A stretch of DNA of 64,000 nucleotides from Erwinia sp. SLM-02 (GTDB taxonomy: Bacteria; Pseudomonadota; Gammaproteobacteria; Enterobacterales; Enterobacteriaceae), in NCBI RefSeq assembly GCF_037450285.1, contig NZ_JAQISN010000002.1:372001-436000 (forward strand). Direction: 5' to 3'. Position 1 is the stretch's first letter; each line of letters starts with the position of its first letter. Below are positions 37,219-45,622 of the stretch, one piece after another. Position numbers and translations under genes: made by a program. Under the pieces are notes generated by a model that ran no database searches, had not been told where the DNA came from, and saw nothing but the letters and a program-made list of their open reading frames with translations.

Positions 37219-38037
37219 GTGTTTAAGCCAGTCATAACTCGTTCAGTTACTACCTCTGCACTGCTGCTGGGTCTGCTGCTCAGCGGCTGCGACCAAAAGG
37301 CCGCCGACAGCCATCATATTAAGGTGGGCGTGATCAACGGTGCGGAACAGGATGTGGCAGAAGTTGCTAAAACGGTCGCCAAAGAAAAATACGGGCTGGA
37401 TGTTGAACTGGTGGGCTTCAGCGGTTCCCTGCTGCCTAATGAACCTACGGCAGGCGGTGACCTGGATGCCAATGTTTTCCAGCATCGTCCCTTCCTGGAA
37501 CAGGATAACAAGGCGCACGGTTATAAACTGGTTGCCGTCGGTAACACGTTTGTCTTCCCGATGGCGGGCTACTCCAAAAAAATTAAAACCGTCAGCGAGC
37601 TCAAGGATGGCGACACCATTGCGATCCCGAACGATGCCACCAACCTGGGTCGTGCGCTGCTGCTGCTGCAGAAAGAAAAGCTGATTACGCTCAAGCCCGA
37701 TACCGGCCTGCTGCCTACCGCCGTGGACATCACCGCTAACCCACTGCATCTGAAAATTATGGAACTGGAGGGCGCACAGCTCCCTCGCCTGCTGGATGAT
37801 GCCAAAGTGACGGTGGCTATTATCAGCACCACCTACATTCAGCAAACCGGGTTAAATCCGGTGCGTGACAGCGTGTTTATTGAGGATAAACAGTCACCTT
37901 ACGTCAATATCATCGTCACGCGCGAAGAAAATAATGATGCGGAAAACGTTCGTGACTTTATTAAATCCTATCAGTCACCGGAAGTGGCAGCCGCGGCGGA
38001 TAAAATCTTCAACGGTGGTGCCGTTGCCGGCTGGTAA
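37219..38037 (+). CDS. nlpA: Lipoprotein NlpA (MetQ family)
   Basis: The 272-residue inner-membrane lipoprotein belongs to the methionine-binding MetQ/NlpA family. The lipobox LLSGC places the lipidated cysteine at residue 24. The mature part (HIKVGVINGAEQDVAEVAKT, DANVFQHRPFLEQDN) is close to E. coli NlpA, and the length is identical. The GTG at 37219 has AGGGA eight bases upstream. No ABC permease or ATPase is adjacent, as expected for nlpA rather than metQ. Confidence 0.93.
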   Translation: MFKPVITRSVTTSALLLGLLLSGCDQKAADSHHIKVGVINGAEQDVAEVAKTVAKEKYGLDVELVGFSGSLLPNEPTAGGDLDANVFQHRPFLEQDNKAHGYKLVAVGNTFVFPMAGYSKKIKTVSELKDGDTIAIPNDATNLGRALLLLQKEKLITLKPDTGLLPTAVDITANPLHLKIMELEGAQLPRLLDDAKVTVAIISTTYIQQTGLNPVRDSVFIEDKQSPYVNIIVTREENNDAENVRDFIKSYQSPEVAAAADKIFNGGAVAGW

Positions 38038-38170
38038 GCCGCCTTTTTCTTCATATTCACACCGATGGCGCTGTAAGTCGTTCAGATTACTAAAACCAGA
38101 TATTTGTGAAAAACTACACAGTATTTGGATAATCTTCAGCGACGCCGCATGCCGTTGATCGCGATCAATA

Positions 38171-38200
38171 AGGATCATACCTGCACATCGGTATGATCCT
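38171..38200. repeat. Perfect 11-bp inverted repeat
   Basis: AGGATCATACC and GGTATGATCCT flank an 8-base spacer, 134 bases after nlpA and 144 bases before the winged-helix gene. No T run follows on the plus strand. It could be a regulator-binding dyad for the downstream gene or an RNA hairpin ending nlpA. Nothing else is evident in the 306-base interval. Confidence 0.6.
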
Positions 38201-38343
38201 GCACGTAAACAGAATTCATAATCTGAAACCGCTTTTCCAGCCTCGTTTCCGACCATTTTCAACCACAGAGTTCCTGATTGAGACACGGGTAAGCAATTTT
38301 ATCATGACATTGCTTAATGCCAGGCAACACGGATGAGCTGCCA

Positions 38344-39141
38344 ATGCGATATAACATTAACGCCAGCCTTATTTATGACGCCGCAGACGGAACGCTTACG
38401 CTGCCGGACAGCCCGAATCCGGACACTCAACTCTCGATAACCGCCAGCACGCTGCTGTTCTTCTTTCTGCAGCATCAGGACATCATCAGCCGGGATGAGG
38501 TGCTAAAAAAGGTATGGGATGATAATGGATTGACGTCATCTAACAGCAATCTCAATCAGTATCTCAGCATGCTGCGCAAAACCTTTCGCCACTACGGGAT
38601 AGAAAATATCATTCTGACGATTTCGCGGGGCAATCTGCAGCTGAATCCGGATATCGTCATTGAGCCGCTGCATGACCTTCTCCTTGAGCCAGCGCGGGCG
38701 GCAGACAGCCCTGCGCAGACTCATACTGTGGCCACCGTGGCGGAAATACCTTTGGCACAGGGCATCCGGAAAATTCACTGGAATGTGGCCAGCGCTGCGC
38801 TGCTTATTTTATCGCTGCTGATGCTTCCTCTGGCCTTAATTAACCGATTCAATCCGACTTTCATTGAGCCACTGCTCCTTTCAAACGAAGGATGTGAACT
38901 TATGGGTACGCCGGATATGATCGGATCGGTGGCGACTCTGAACTACGAAAAGAACTTCGCCAGCGTTTTAAAACGACTAAACCTGACCTGTAATCCGGGT
39001 CAGCGATACATTTTTTCCTACGGCGATAAATTACAAACCCGAGGGCTGGGGCGTGTTTTCCTCGCTCACTGTGCCATTCAAGATGATATTCCCTACGGCT
39101 ACTGTGATAACTATTTTTATTACTCATGGGAACCCCAATGA
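38344..39141 (+). CDS. Membrane-anchored ToxR-like winged-helix regulator
   Basis: The 265-residue protein has an N-terminal OmpR/ToxR-type winged helix (about 1-100; ISRDEVLKKVW and LTSSNSNLNQYLSMLRKTF), a linker, one membrane helix (about 147-167), and a periplasmic C-terminal domain of about 95 residues with several cysteines. This is the layout of the CadC/ToxR/YqeI group that senses periplasmic signals and binds DNA from the membrane. The ATG at 38344 is preferred to the one at 38317 because GGATGAG lies upstream. Its end overlaps the FidL-like gene by ATGA. Confidence 0.88.
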   Translation: MRYNINASLIYDAADGTLTLPDSPNPDTQLSITASTLLFFFLQHQDIISRDEVLKKVWDDNGLTSSNSNLNQYLSMLRKTFRHYGIENIILTISRGNLQLNPDIVIEPLHDLLLEPARAADSPAQTHTVATVAEIPLAQGIRKIHWNVASAALLILSLLMLPLALINRFNPTFIEPLLLSNEGCELMGTPDMIGSVATLNYEKNFASVLKRLNLTCNPGQRYIFSYGDKLQTRGLGRVFLAHCAIQDDIPYGYCDNYFYYSWEPQ

Positions 39142-39656
39142 AATTTTATCCAAAGCCTTTTTTTGCTTTTTCGCTACTGGTATTTAGCGCATCAGCAGCA
39201 TTTACCGGCTGGCACCTGATGCCGGGGGGATCTTCAGCGCTCCTGGACTGTTCCGCACGGGTCATTATGCGCTTTGAAAATATGGAAAAAGAAAACGTTA
39301 ACGGCTCGGTTCACTTCAACTTCGGCCCCAAAGGTGAAGGCTCCATGGTGGTGGAAGGCTATACCGACTCAGACCAGGGTTCCCTCTATCTGCAGCGCTA
39401 TGTCAAATTTACCTACAGCGTCAGGCGCATCTCCGCAGCGGAAAATCATTACCGGGTCACCCGGTGGCAGGCCAGCGCCTCCTCCATCGACAGATCGCCT
39501 GATATTATTTTCGACTATTTTATGCGTGAAATGTCCGATAGCCGCGACGGCCTGTTTTTGAATGCGCGAAGACTGAGCAGCAAAGCCGTACTGTTCAGTT
39601 CAATCAACTCACCGTTATATATCTGCACCCTGAAACCCGGTAGTACATTCAACTAA
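39138..39656 (+). CDS. FidL-like membrane/periplasmic protein
   Basis: The 172-residue protein has one N-terminal hydrophobic helix (about 7-25) and a periplasmic domain resembling FidL/YqeJ proteins, which are found next to membrane-bound winged-helix regulators. The start ATG overlaps the stop of that regulator (ATGA), and a GGGAA site five bases upstream supports it. By analogy with ToxR/ToxS-like pairs it may modulate the regulator; this is inference. Confidence 0.75.
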   Translation: MKFYPKPFFAFSLLVFSASAAFTGWHLMPGGSSALLDCSARVIMRFENMEKENVNGSVHFNFGPKGEGSMVVEGYTDSDQGSLYLQRYVKFTYSVRRISAAENHYRVTRWQASASSIDRSPDIIFDYFMREMSDSRDGLFLNARRLSSKAVLFSSINSPLYICTLKPGSTFN

Positions 39657-40157
39657 TTTCCCCCGCCTCCCCGTTTAACGCTGCTGCTGAAAAACAGCAC
39701 GTTATGTATTTATCATCGCGATGCCTCTGACGCTGAAATATGCGCTACGCCACAGTTTTATGAGCGGTTGTCTTTACTCGCATTCAAATCATTAGCATCC
39801 GGCTAACAAAGTGATATCCCGCCCCAGTCGCTAAAAAATACGCGGATTTAATCGTCTACGAATTAATAAAAAAACAGTGCAGACAGATAAATACACGGGA
39901 TATACGGAATAAAAATCAGACTAAAAAACTAAAAACACCAGTAATCCGAATTTAAATTTTGATTTTCGCCTCGAAGGCTATAGTGGAGCCAGGAACATTC
40001 GTTGCACATTTTTACCGCAATGTAACCGGCGCTCTTCATGCTGTGAATCGGCACGCGCTTCACCGTGCATCCCCGCGGCGGTAGTGAATTTATCGCCCGG
40101 GAGCAGCAACCTGATGCGCCCGGTTTTCTTTTTTTCAGCCTGATTAAGGATAAACTG
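39657..40157. other. Long leader/intergenic region before the cut cluster
   Basis: The 501 bases hold no credible gene. The first 300 are AT-rich. A TATAGT at 39979-39984 could be a -10 element. From about 40030 the sequence is GC-rich and able to fold: GCACG / CGTGC around CGCTTCAC at about 40051-40068, and a terminator-like hairpin at 40097-40135. No FNR or CRP box could be read with confidence. Confidence 0.5.
40097..40135 (+). terminator. Terminator/attenuator hairpin ahead of the cut cluster
   Basis: CCGGG-A-GCA-G-CA pairs with TG-A-TGC-G-CCCGG around an ACC loop (two internal mismatches), followed by TTTTCTTTTTTT. It ends 22 bases before the aldehyde dehydrogenase start and just before its AAGGA ribosome-binding site. 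In that position it can only be the end of an upstream transcript or an attenuator of the operon. Confidence 0.6.
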
Positions 40158-41534
40158 ATGATCACGATGGATAAGGATTTACTATCCCGGCAAAACGCTC
40201 GGGACCTGGTACGCAGTGCTAAGAAAGCGCAGGCGGTTCTGGCCACATTTTCACAGCAGCAGATTGATGCCATCGTAAAAAATGTTGCTCAGGCAGCGGC
40301 GGCCCAGGCCGAACCTCTGGCAAGACTGGCCTGTGAAGAAACGGGGTTCGGTAACTGGCAGGATAAAGTACTGAAGAATACTTTTGCCTCGCAGTTTCTA
40401 TATGAATCGATTAAAGACATGAAAACCGTGGGCATCATCCATGAAGACCACGACAAAAAAGTGATGGATGTCGGCGTCCCTCTGGGCGTGATTTGCGCCC
40501 TGGTCCCCTCCACGAATCCCACCTCAACAATTTTCTACAAAAGCATTATTGCGCTGAAATCCGGCAACGGCATCGTCTTCTCTCCGCACCCTGGCGCGCG
40601 TGAATGCAGCTGGAAAGCGATAGAAATCGTCAAACATGCCGCTGAAGAAGCGGGCGCACCGGCAGGGATCGTCAGCGGTATCACCGAACTGACGCTGGAA
40701 GCCACCCAGGAGCTGATGCGCAGCAAAGACGTCTCCCTGATTCTCGCTACCGGTGGGGAAGGCATGGTACGCGCGGCCTATGCGTCTGGTACACCGACGA
40801 TCAGCGGTGGCCCGGGTAACGGTCCGGCATTTATCGAACGCACCGCGGATGTACATCAGGCGGTAAAAGATATCATCACCAGTAAAACATTCGACAACGG
40901 GGTCATCTGCGCTTCCGAGCAGTCAATTATCGTTGAACGCTGCATCTGGGACGAGGTTCAGCGCGAGCTTAAGACTCAGGGTGCATACTTTATGAATGAA
41001 GAGGAGAGTGCAAAAATCTCCGCTCTGCTGATGCGCGCCAATAATACTATCAATCCGGAAACGGTCGGGAAAACGGCGCTGACCGTCAGCCAGATGGCGG
41101 GCTTCAGCGTGCCAACCAATACCCGCGTATTAGTCTCTCTGCAGACCGTTGTCTCAAAACAAAACCCTTTCTCACGGGAAAAACTGTGCCCGGTCCTTGG
41201 ACTGTATGTGGAAGAGGACTGGAAATCTGCCTGCGATCGCGTAGTTGAACTGTTGAACAATGAAGGCCTGGGCCACACGCTGGTGCTGCATACCCAGAAC
41301 CAGGAAGTTATCCGGCAGTTCAGTCTGGAAAAACCCGTACACCGCATTCTCATTAACACCCCGGCGGCCCTGGGGGCCATTGGAGCCACCACCAACCTCA
41401 CTCCGGCCCTGACGCTGGGCTGCGGAGCCGTGGGTGGCGGCTCGACTTCCGATAACGTTGGGCCGATGAATCTGCTCAACATCCGCAAAGTGGGCTTCGG
41501 CGTCCGCTCTATCGAAGACTTACGTCATTCATAA
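40158..41534 (+). CDS. Acetaldehyde dehydrogenase (acetylating), CutF/AdhE-N type
   Basis: The 458-residue CoA-acylating aldehyde dehydrogenase resembles the N-terminal half of AdhE: VPLGVICALVPSTNPTSTI for cofactor binding, SGGPGNGPAF, and SKTFDNGVICASEQS with catalytic Cys251. It would convert acetaldehyde, CoA and NAD+ to acetyl-CoA. The ATG at 40158 has AAGGA seven bases upstream; the longer frame from 40065 overlaps the hairpin. As the gene before cutC and cutD it fits removal of acetaldehyde released from choline. No alcohol dehydrogenase partner or shell protein is nearby. Confidence 0.88.
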   Translation: MITMDKDLLSRQNARDLVRSAKKAQAVLATFSQQQIDAIVKNVAQAAAAQAEPLARLACEETGFGNWQDKVLKNTFASQFLYESIKDMKTVGIIHEDHDKKVMDVGVPLGVICALVPSTNPTSTIFYKSIIALKSGNGIVFSPHPGARECSWKAIEIVKHAAEEAGAPAGIVSGITELTLEATQELMRSKDVSLILATGGEGMVRAAYASGTPTISGGPGNGPAFIERTADVHQAVKDIITSKTFDNGVICASEQSIIVERCIWDEVQRELKTQGAYFMNEEESAKISALLMRANNTINPETVGKTALTVSQMAGFSVPTNTRVLVSLQTVVSKQNPFSREKLCPVLGLYVEEDWKSACDRVVELLNNEGLGHTLVLHTQNQEVIRQFSLEKPVHRILINTPAALGAIGATTNLTPALTLGCGAVGGGSTSDNVGPMNLLNIRKVGFGVRSIEDLRHS

Positions 41535-41592
41535 ACTCGCGTTATTTACGCCCGATAACACCGGGTGCCTGTCAATACACACTCTGGACCAC

Positions 41593-41641
41593 GGTCACCG
41601 GCACGCAAGGTGACCCTGAACGCGGGCACGCTGGGTGCCCG
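41593..41641 (+). other. Two tandem RNA hairpins between aldehyde dehydrogenase gene and cutC
   Basis: GGTCACC / GGTGACC (41593-41615) and CGGGCAC / GTGCCCG (41623-41641) are perfect 7-base stems in the 143-base gap. Neither is followed by a T run, so they are more likely mRNA processing or stability elements than terminators. Confidence 0.5.
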
Positions 41642-41677
41642 TATTCAGACCGACTGGAATAGATTCAGGAGAGAAAT

Positions 41678-44155
41678 ATGGAACATGATACTTTAATCAC
41701 TCCGGCACAAAAAAAGACCATTAAGCAGAGCTTCAGCGCCTCAACTCCGGCAGCGGTTCAGCCGACCGCTGAGCCGGTTGAAGGACTGTCTCCACGGCTG
41801 CAATACCTGCGCAAGCATTACCTTGAAGCGCGCCCGAGCGTGTCTATATATCGCGCACTGGCTTTCACCGAGGTGGTGAAAAATAATCCCGGGCTGCCGG
41901 TCATCCTGCTGCGCGCCAAGGCCTTTCGTCACGCCTGCGAAACCGCGCCCATCCTCATTCAGGACCAGGAGCTGATTGTCGGTCACCCCTGCGGTAAGCC
42001 TCGTGCCGGTGCCTTCTCGCCGGATATCGCCTGGCGCTGGGTGCGCGACGAACTGGATACCATGAGCACGCGCCCACAGGATCCGTTCGTCATCAGCGAA
42101 GAAGACAAAAAAATTATTCGTGAAGAAATCGTGCCCTTCTGGGAAGGCCGTTCTCTGGATGAAATCTGTGAAGCGCAGTATCGCGAAGCGGGCGTCTGGT
42201 CATTCAGCGGCGAAACCTTCGTCAGCGATCTCTCCTACCATCAGATTAACGGCGGCGGTGATACCTGCCCGGGCTACGACGTGCTGCTGTTTACCAAGGG
42301 GATGAACGGCATCAAAGCAGATGCCGAAGCGCATCTGGCAGCGCTGAGCATGGAAAACCCGGAGGATATCGATCGCATTTACTTCTACAAGGCGGCCATT
42401 GAAACCTGCACCGGCGTTGTTAACTACGCCCGGCGCATTGCCGCGCACGCCTCTGAACTGGCGGCAGCGGAGAAAGATCCGCAGCGTAAAGCCGAACTGC
42501 TGAATATCGCGCAGGTTAACGAAAATGTTCCGGCTAACCCACCCAAAACGCTGCAGGAAGCGCTGCAAAGCATCTGGACCGTAGAATCACTGTTTGAAGT
42601 GGAAGAAAACCAGACCGGCCTGTCCCTTGGTCGTCTCGATCAATACTGCTACCCGATGTATGAAGCCGATATCCGTGAAGGACGCCTCACCGAAGAGACG
42701 GCACTGGAGATGATGGAAGCCTTTATCATCAAATGTGCTGAACTGATGTGGATGTCCAGCGAAGCCGGTGCGAAATACTTTGCCGGTTATCAGCCTTTTA
42801 TCAACCTGACGGTCGGTGGGCAGAAACGCGCTGGCGGAGATGCCTGTAACGACCTGACCTATCTGATTATGGATGCGGTGCGATTCGTTAAAGTCTATCA
42901 GCCGTCGCTGGCCTGCCGCATTCACAATCAGTCCCCGCAGAAATACATGGAAAAAATTGTCGACGTGGTGAAAGCGGGAATGGGCTTCCCGGCCTGTCAC
43001 TTCGATGATTCGCATATCCGCATGATGCTGCGTAAAGGGTTTGATTTCGAAGATGCGCGCGATTATTGCCTGATGGGCTGCGTGGAACCGCAAAAATCCG
43101 GGCGCATCTATCAGTGGACTTCCACCGGCTATACCCAATGGCCAATGGCGATTGAGTTTGTCCTCAACCGGGGACGCATGGTGCTGTTTGACAGCCATCA
43201 GGGTCTGGATACCGGCGATCTACGCGAGTTGCGTACCTTTGAACAGTTCGATGCCGCCGTTAAGCAGCAGGTGGAGCATATCGTTCGCCTCTCGGCTATC
43301 GGCACCGTTATCAGCCAGCGCGTGCACCGCGATGTGGCGCCAAAACCGCTCATGTCGCTGCTGGTAGAGGGTTGCATGGAGAGCGGGAAAGACGTGGCCG
43401 CAGGCGGTGCGATGATTAACCACGGCCCAGGCCTGATCTTCTCCGGGCTGGCAACCTACGTCGACTCCATGGCGGCCATTCGTAAACTGGTTTACGAAGA
43501 CAAAAAATACACGCTGGAGCAGATACGTGATGCGCTACTGGCGAACTTCGAAGGTTACGAGGCTTTACGCCGCGACTGTCTGAATGCGCCGAAATACGGC
43601 AATGATGACAACTACGTTGACCAGTACGCCACCGATATCACCGAGTGGACCGAGAAAGAGTGTCGTAAGTACGACATGCTCTACTCCACCCTCAGCCACG
43701 GTACGCTGTCGATCTCTAACAATACGCCAATTGGTGAGCTGACCAACGCCACGCCTAACGGCCGCCTCGCCTGGATGCCGCTGTCTGACGGCATCAGCCC
43801 GACTCAGGGTGCGGACAAACAGGGACCAACGGCAATCATTAAATCCGTCAGCAAAATGAACGTGGAAACCATGAACATCGGCATGGTGCACAACTTCAAG
43901 TTCCTGAAAGGCCTGCTCGATACGCCAGAAGGCCGCACTGGCTTAATTACGCTGCTTCGCACCGCCTCTATTATGGGTAACGGCCAGATGCAGTTCAGCT
44001 ACGTCGATAATGAGGTACTGAAAAAAGCCCAGCAGGAGCCTGAAAAATACCGTGACCTGATTGTTCGCGTCGCCGGCTACAGCGCCTACTTCGTTGAGCT
44101 GTGCAAGGAAGTCCAGGATGAAATTATCAGCCGCACGGTAATTGAAAAATTCTGA
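41678..44155 (+). CDS. cutC: Choline trimethylamine-lyase CutC
   Basis: The 825-residue glycyl-radical enzyme cleaves choline to trimethylamine and acetaldehyde. The catalytic pair is C468 and E470 in GCVEPQ; the radical glycine is G800 in RVAGYSAYF. D195 (NGGGD), Y187, F374, T481 and Y485 are all offset by exactly 21 from the choline-binding residues reported for Desulfovibrio alaskensis CutC, so substrate identity is well supported. It lacks the long N-terminal extension of Klebsiella-type CutC. AGGAGAG precedes the ATG. Oxygen sensitivity and CutD dependence are family properties. Confidence 0.95.
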   Translation: MEHDTLITPAQKKTIKQSFSASTPAAVQPTAEPVEGLSPRLQYLRKHYLEARPSVSIYRALAFTEVVKNNPGLPVILLRAKAFRHACETAPILIQDQELIVGHPCGKPRAGAFSPDIAWRWVRDELDTMSTRPQDPFVISEEDKKIIREEIVPFWEGRSLDEICEAQYREAGVWSFSGETFVSDLSYHQINGGGDTCPGYDVLLFTKGMNGIKADAEAHLAALSMENPEDIDRIYFYKAAIETCTGVVNYARRIAAHASELAAAEKDPQRKAELLNIAQVNENVPANPPKTLQEALQSIWTVESLFEVEENQTGLSLGRLDQYCYPMYEADIREGRLTEETALEMMEAFIIKCAELMWMSSEAGAKYFAGYQPFINLTVGGQKRAGGDACNDLTYLIMDAVRFVKVYQPSLACRIHNQSPQKYMEKIVDVVKAGMGFPACHFDDSHIRMMLRKGFDFEDARDYCLMGCVEPQKSGRIYQWTSTGYTQWPMAIEFVLNRGRMVLFDSHQGLDTGDLRELRTFEQFDAAVKQQVEHIVRLSAIGTVISQRVHRDVAPKPLMSLLVEGCMESGKDVAAGGAMINHGPGLIFSGLATYVDSMAAIRKLVYEDKKYTLEQIRDALLANFEGYEALRRDCLNAPKYGNDDNYVDQYATDITEWTEKECRKYDMLYSTLSHGTLSISNNTPIGELTNATPNGRLAWMPLSDGISPTQGADKQGPTAIIKSVSKMNVETMNIGMVHNFKFLKGLLDTPEGRTGLITLLRTASIMGNGQMQFSYVDNEVLKKAQQEPEKYRDLIVRVAGYSAYFVELCKEVQDEIISRTVIEKF

Positions 44156-44177
44156 GAATAAATCACAGGGAAGAGAA

Positions 44178-44207
44178 ATGAACAGGGACGTTCATATTGA
44201 TTCATGA
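44178..44207 (+). other. Nine-codon leader ORF before cutD
   Basis: ATG at 44178, with CAGGGAAGAG upstream, opens a reading frame of nine codons (MNRDVHIDS) that stops at 44207, overlapping the GAGGT site of cutD. It could couple cutD translation to ribosomes leaving cutC, or be chance. Confidence 0.3.
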
Positions 44208-44214
44208 GGTCGAG

Positions 44215-45162
44215 ATGGTCACCACAAAGGAACTAACCGGGCGGATCTTCAACATCCAGAAATATTCGATTTACGATGGAGACGGTATTCGTACGCTGAT
44301 TTTTTTCAAAGGCTGTAATATCCGCTGCCCATGGTGCTCAAACCCGGAAGGTCTGAACAGCAATTTTCAGGTTATGTACTCTCATGACAAGTGCATAGAC
44401 TGTGGGGACTGCGTCAGCGTGTGCCCTTCCGGCACCCACTATCGGGCAAATATTAATGGTCATATGAAGCATATGATCAACAGGGAAGCCGACTGCAGCG
44501 GCTGTCGAAAATGCGCTGAAATCTGCACCCGTAATGCCATCGAAATCGTTGGCAAAGATTATACCGTCAGTGAACTGATGGATGTCATCATGCAGGACTA
44601 CTTTTTCTACACCTCCTCGGGCGGAGGCGTCACTATCGGCGGTGGCGAGATGAGCCTGCAAACGGATTTCGCCGTGGCGCTATTTAGCGAATGCAAAAAG
44701 GTGATGATCAATACGGCGGTAGAAACGCAGGGAACCACGCCGCTGGAGAATTACAAAAAGCTGGCAGCCGTTACGGACACGTTTTTATTCGACCTGAAAG
44801 AGATGGACAGTGCCAACCATAAGGCGCTGTTCGGCATGGGCAACGAGCGCGTTAAGCGAAATCTGGAATGGCTGGTTGATTCAGGATCGACGGTGGTCAT
44901 CCGCATTCCTTTGGTACGCGGATATAATGACTCTGAAGAATCAGTGGTCTCCGCAATTAATTACGTTAAGGATCTTTCTCGTCGAGGGAACATTCGAAGA
45001 ATCGATATTCTCCCCTATCATCAGCTGGGGAAAAACAAATATCAAAAACTAGACATGATATATCCGATGAACGATGACCCAACCTTTACCCATGAAGAAT
45101 TAAACCATATGGAATCCAGATTTAAAAACTTTGATTTTGATATTCGTTTAGTCAGACATTAA
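44215..45162 (+). CDS. cutD: Choline TMA-lyase-activating enzyme CutD (radical SAM)
   Basis: The 315-residue protein installs the glycyl radical on CutC. The radical SAM cluster cysteines are C34, C38 and C41 (CNIRCPWC). A ferredoxin-like insert carries two further [4Fe-4S] sets: C60, C63, C66, C70 and C94, C97, C100, C104. GGGVTIGGGEM is the SAM-binding region. The ATG at 44215 (MVTTKELTGRIF) follows GAGGT; the TTG at 44197 would add six residues. It lies 59 bases after cutC. Confidence 0.94.
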   Translation: MVTTKELTGRIFNIQKYSIYDGDGIRTLIFFKGCNIRCPWCSNPEGLNSNFQVMYSHDKCIDCGDCVSVCPSGTHYRANINGHMKHMINREADCSGCRKCAEICTRNAIEIVGKDYTVSELMDVIMQDYFFYTSSGGGVTIGGGEMSLQTDFAVALFSECKKVMINTAVETQGTTPLENYKKLAAVTDTFLFDLKEMDSANHKALFGMGNERVKRNLEWLVDSGSTVVIRIPLVRGYNDSEESVVSAINYVKDLSRRGNIRRIDILPYHQLGKNKYQKLDMIYPMNDDPTFTHEELNHMESRFKNFDFDIRLVRH

Positions 45163-45196
45163 CCCTTGTATTAAAATATCATTCAGGAGTTTACCC

Positions 45197-45610
45197 ATGT
45201 CTTCCAGAAAAAAATGCTGGCTATGGCTGCTGCTGGTCATCGTCTCCGAAACTTCCGCCACCTCAACGTTAAAAATGTTTGATAACAGCGAAGGATTAAC
45301 AAAAACGCTGCTGCTGGGACTTATCATCGTGCTCTATTGTATATGCTACTACTCTCTTTCACGGGCGGTAAGAGATATTCCCGTCGGCCTGGCCTATGCC
45401 ACCTGGTCCGGGACCGGTATCTTAACGGTTTCAACCCTGGGTATGATTTTTTACGGTCAGCATCCTGATACTGCGGCAATTATTGGCATGTTAGTTATCG
45501 CCAGCGGCATCATTATTATGAATTTATTTTCCCGAATGGGCAGTGAAGACAGCGAAGAAACAACTGTTCAGCCAGCGGAACTCTCGAACAAAAGTTCGCC
45601 AACGCATTAA
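45197..45610 (+). CDS. SMR-family transporter, subunit 1
   Basis: The 137-residue protein has four membrane helices and the small multidrug resistance signature: Glu18 in helix 1 (VIVSETSATS), the LAYATWSGTGIL segment, and a charged 30-residue C-terminal tail not found in EmrE. It precedes a second SMR gene by 12 bases, the arrangement of heteromeric SMR pairs (EbrAB, YkkCD). Cluster position suggests quaternary amine or cation traffic linked to choline use. Direction and substrate are unproven. Confidence 0.9.
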   Translation: MSSRKKCWLWLLLVIVSETSATSTLKMFDNSEGLTKTLLLGLIIVLYCICYYSLSRAVRDIPVGLAYATWSGTGILTVSTLGMIFYGQHPDTAAIIGMLVIASGIIIMNLFSRMGSEDSEETTVQPAELSNKSSPTH

Positions 45611-45622
45611 GAGGAAATGAAA

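Noticed and set aside
41678..44155. Alternative glycyl-radical enzymes (glycerol or propanediol dehydratase, hydroxyphenylacetate decarboxylase)
   Set aside because: The choline-specific residues (GGGD aspartate, matching tyrosines, phenylalanine and threonine) line up at one constant offset with CutC, and cutD with two extra clusters follows.
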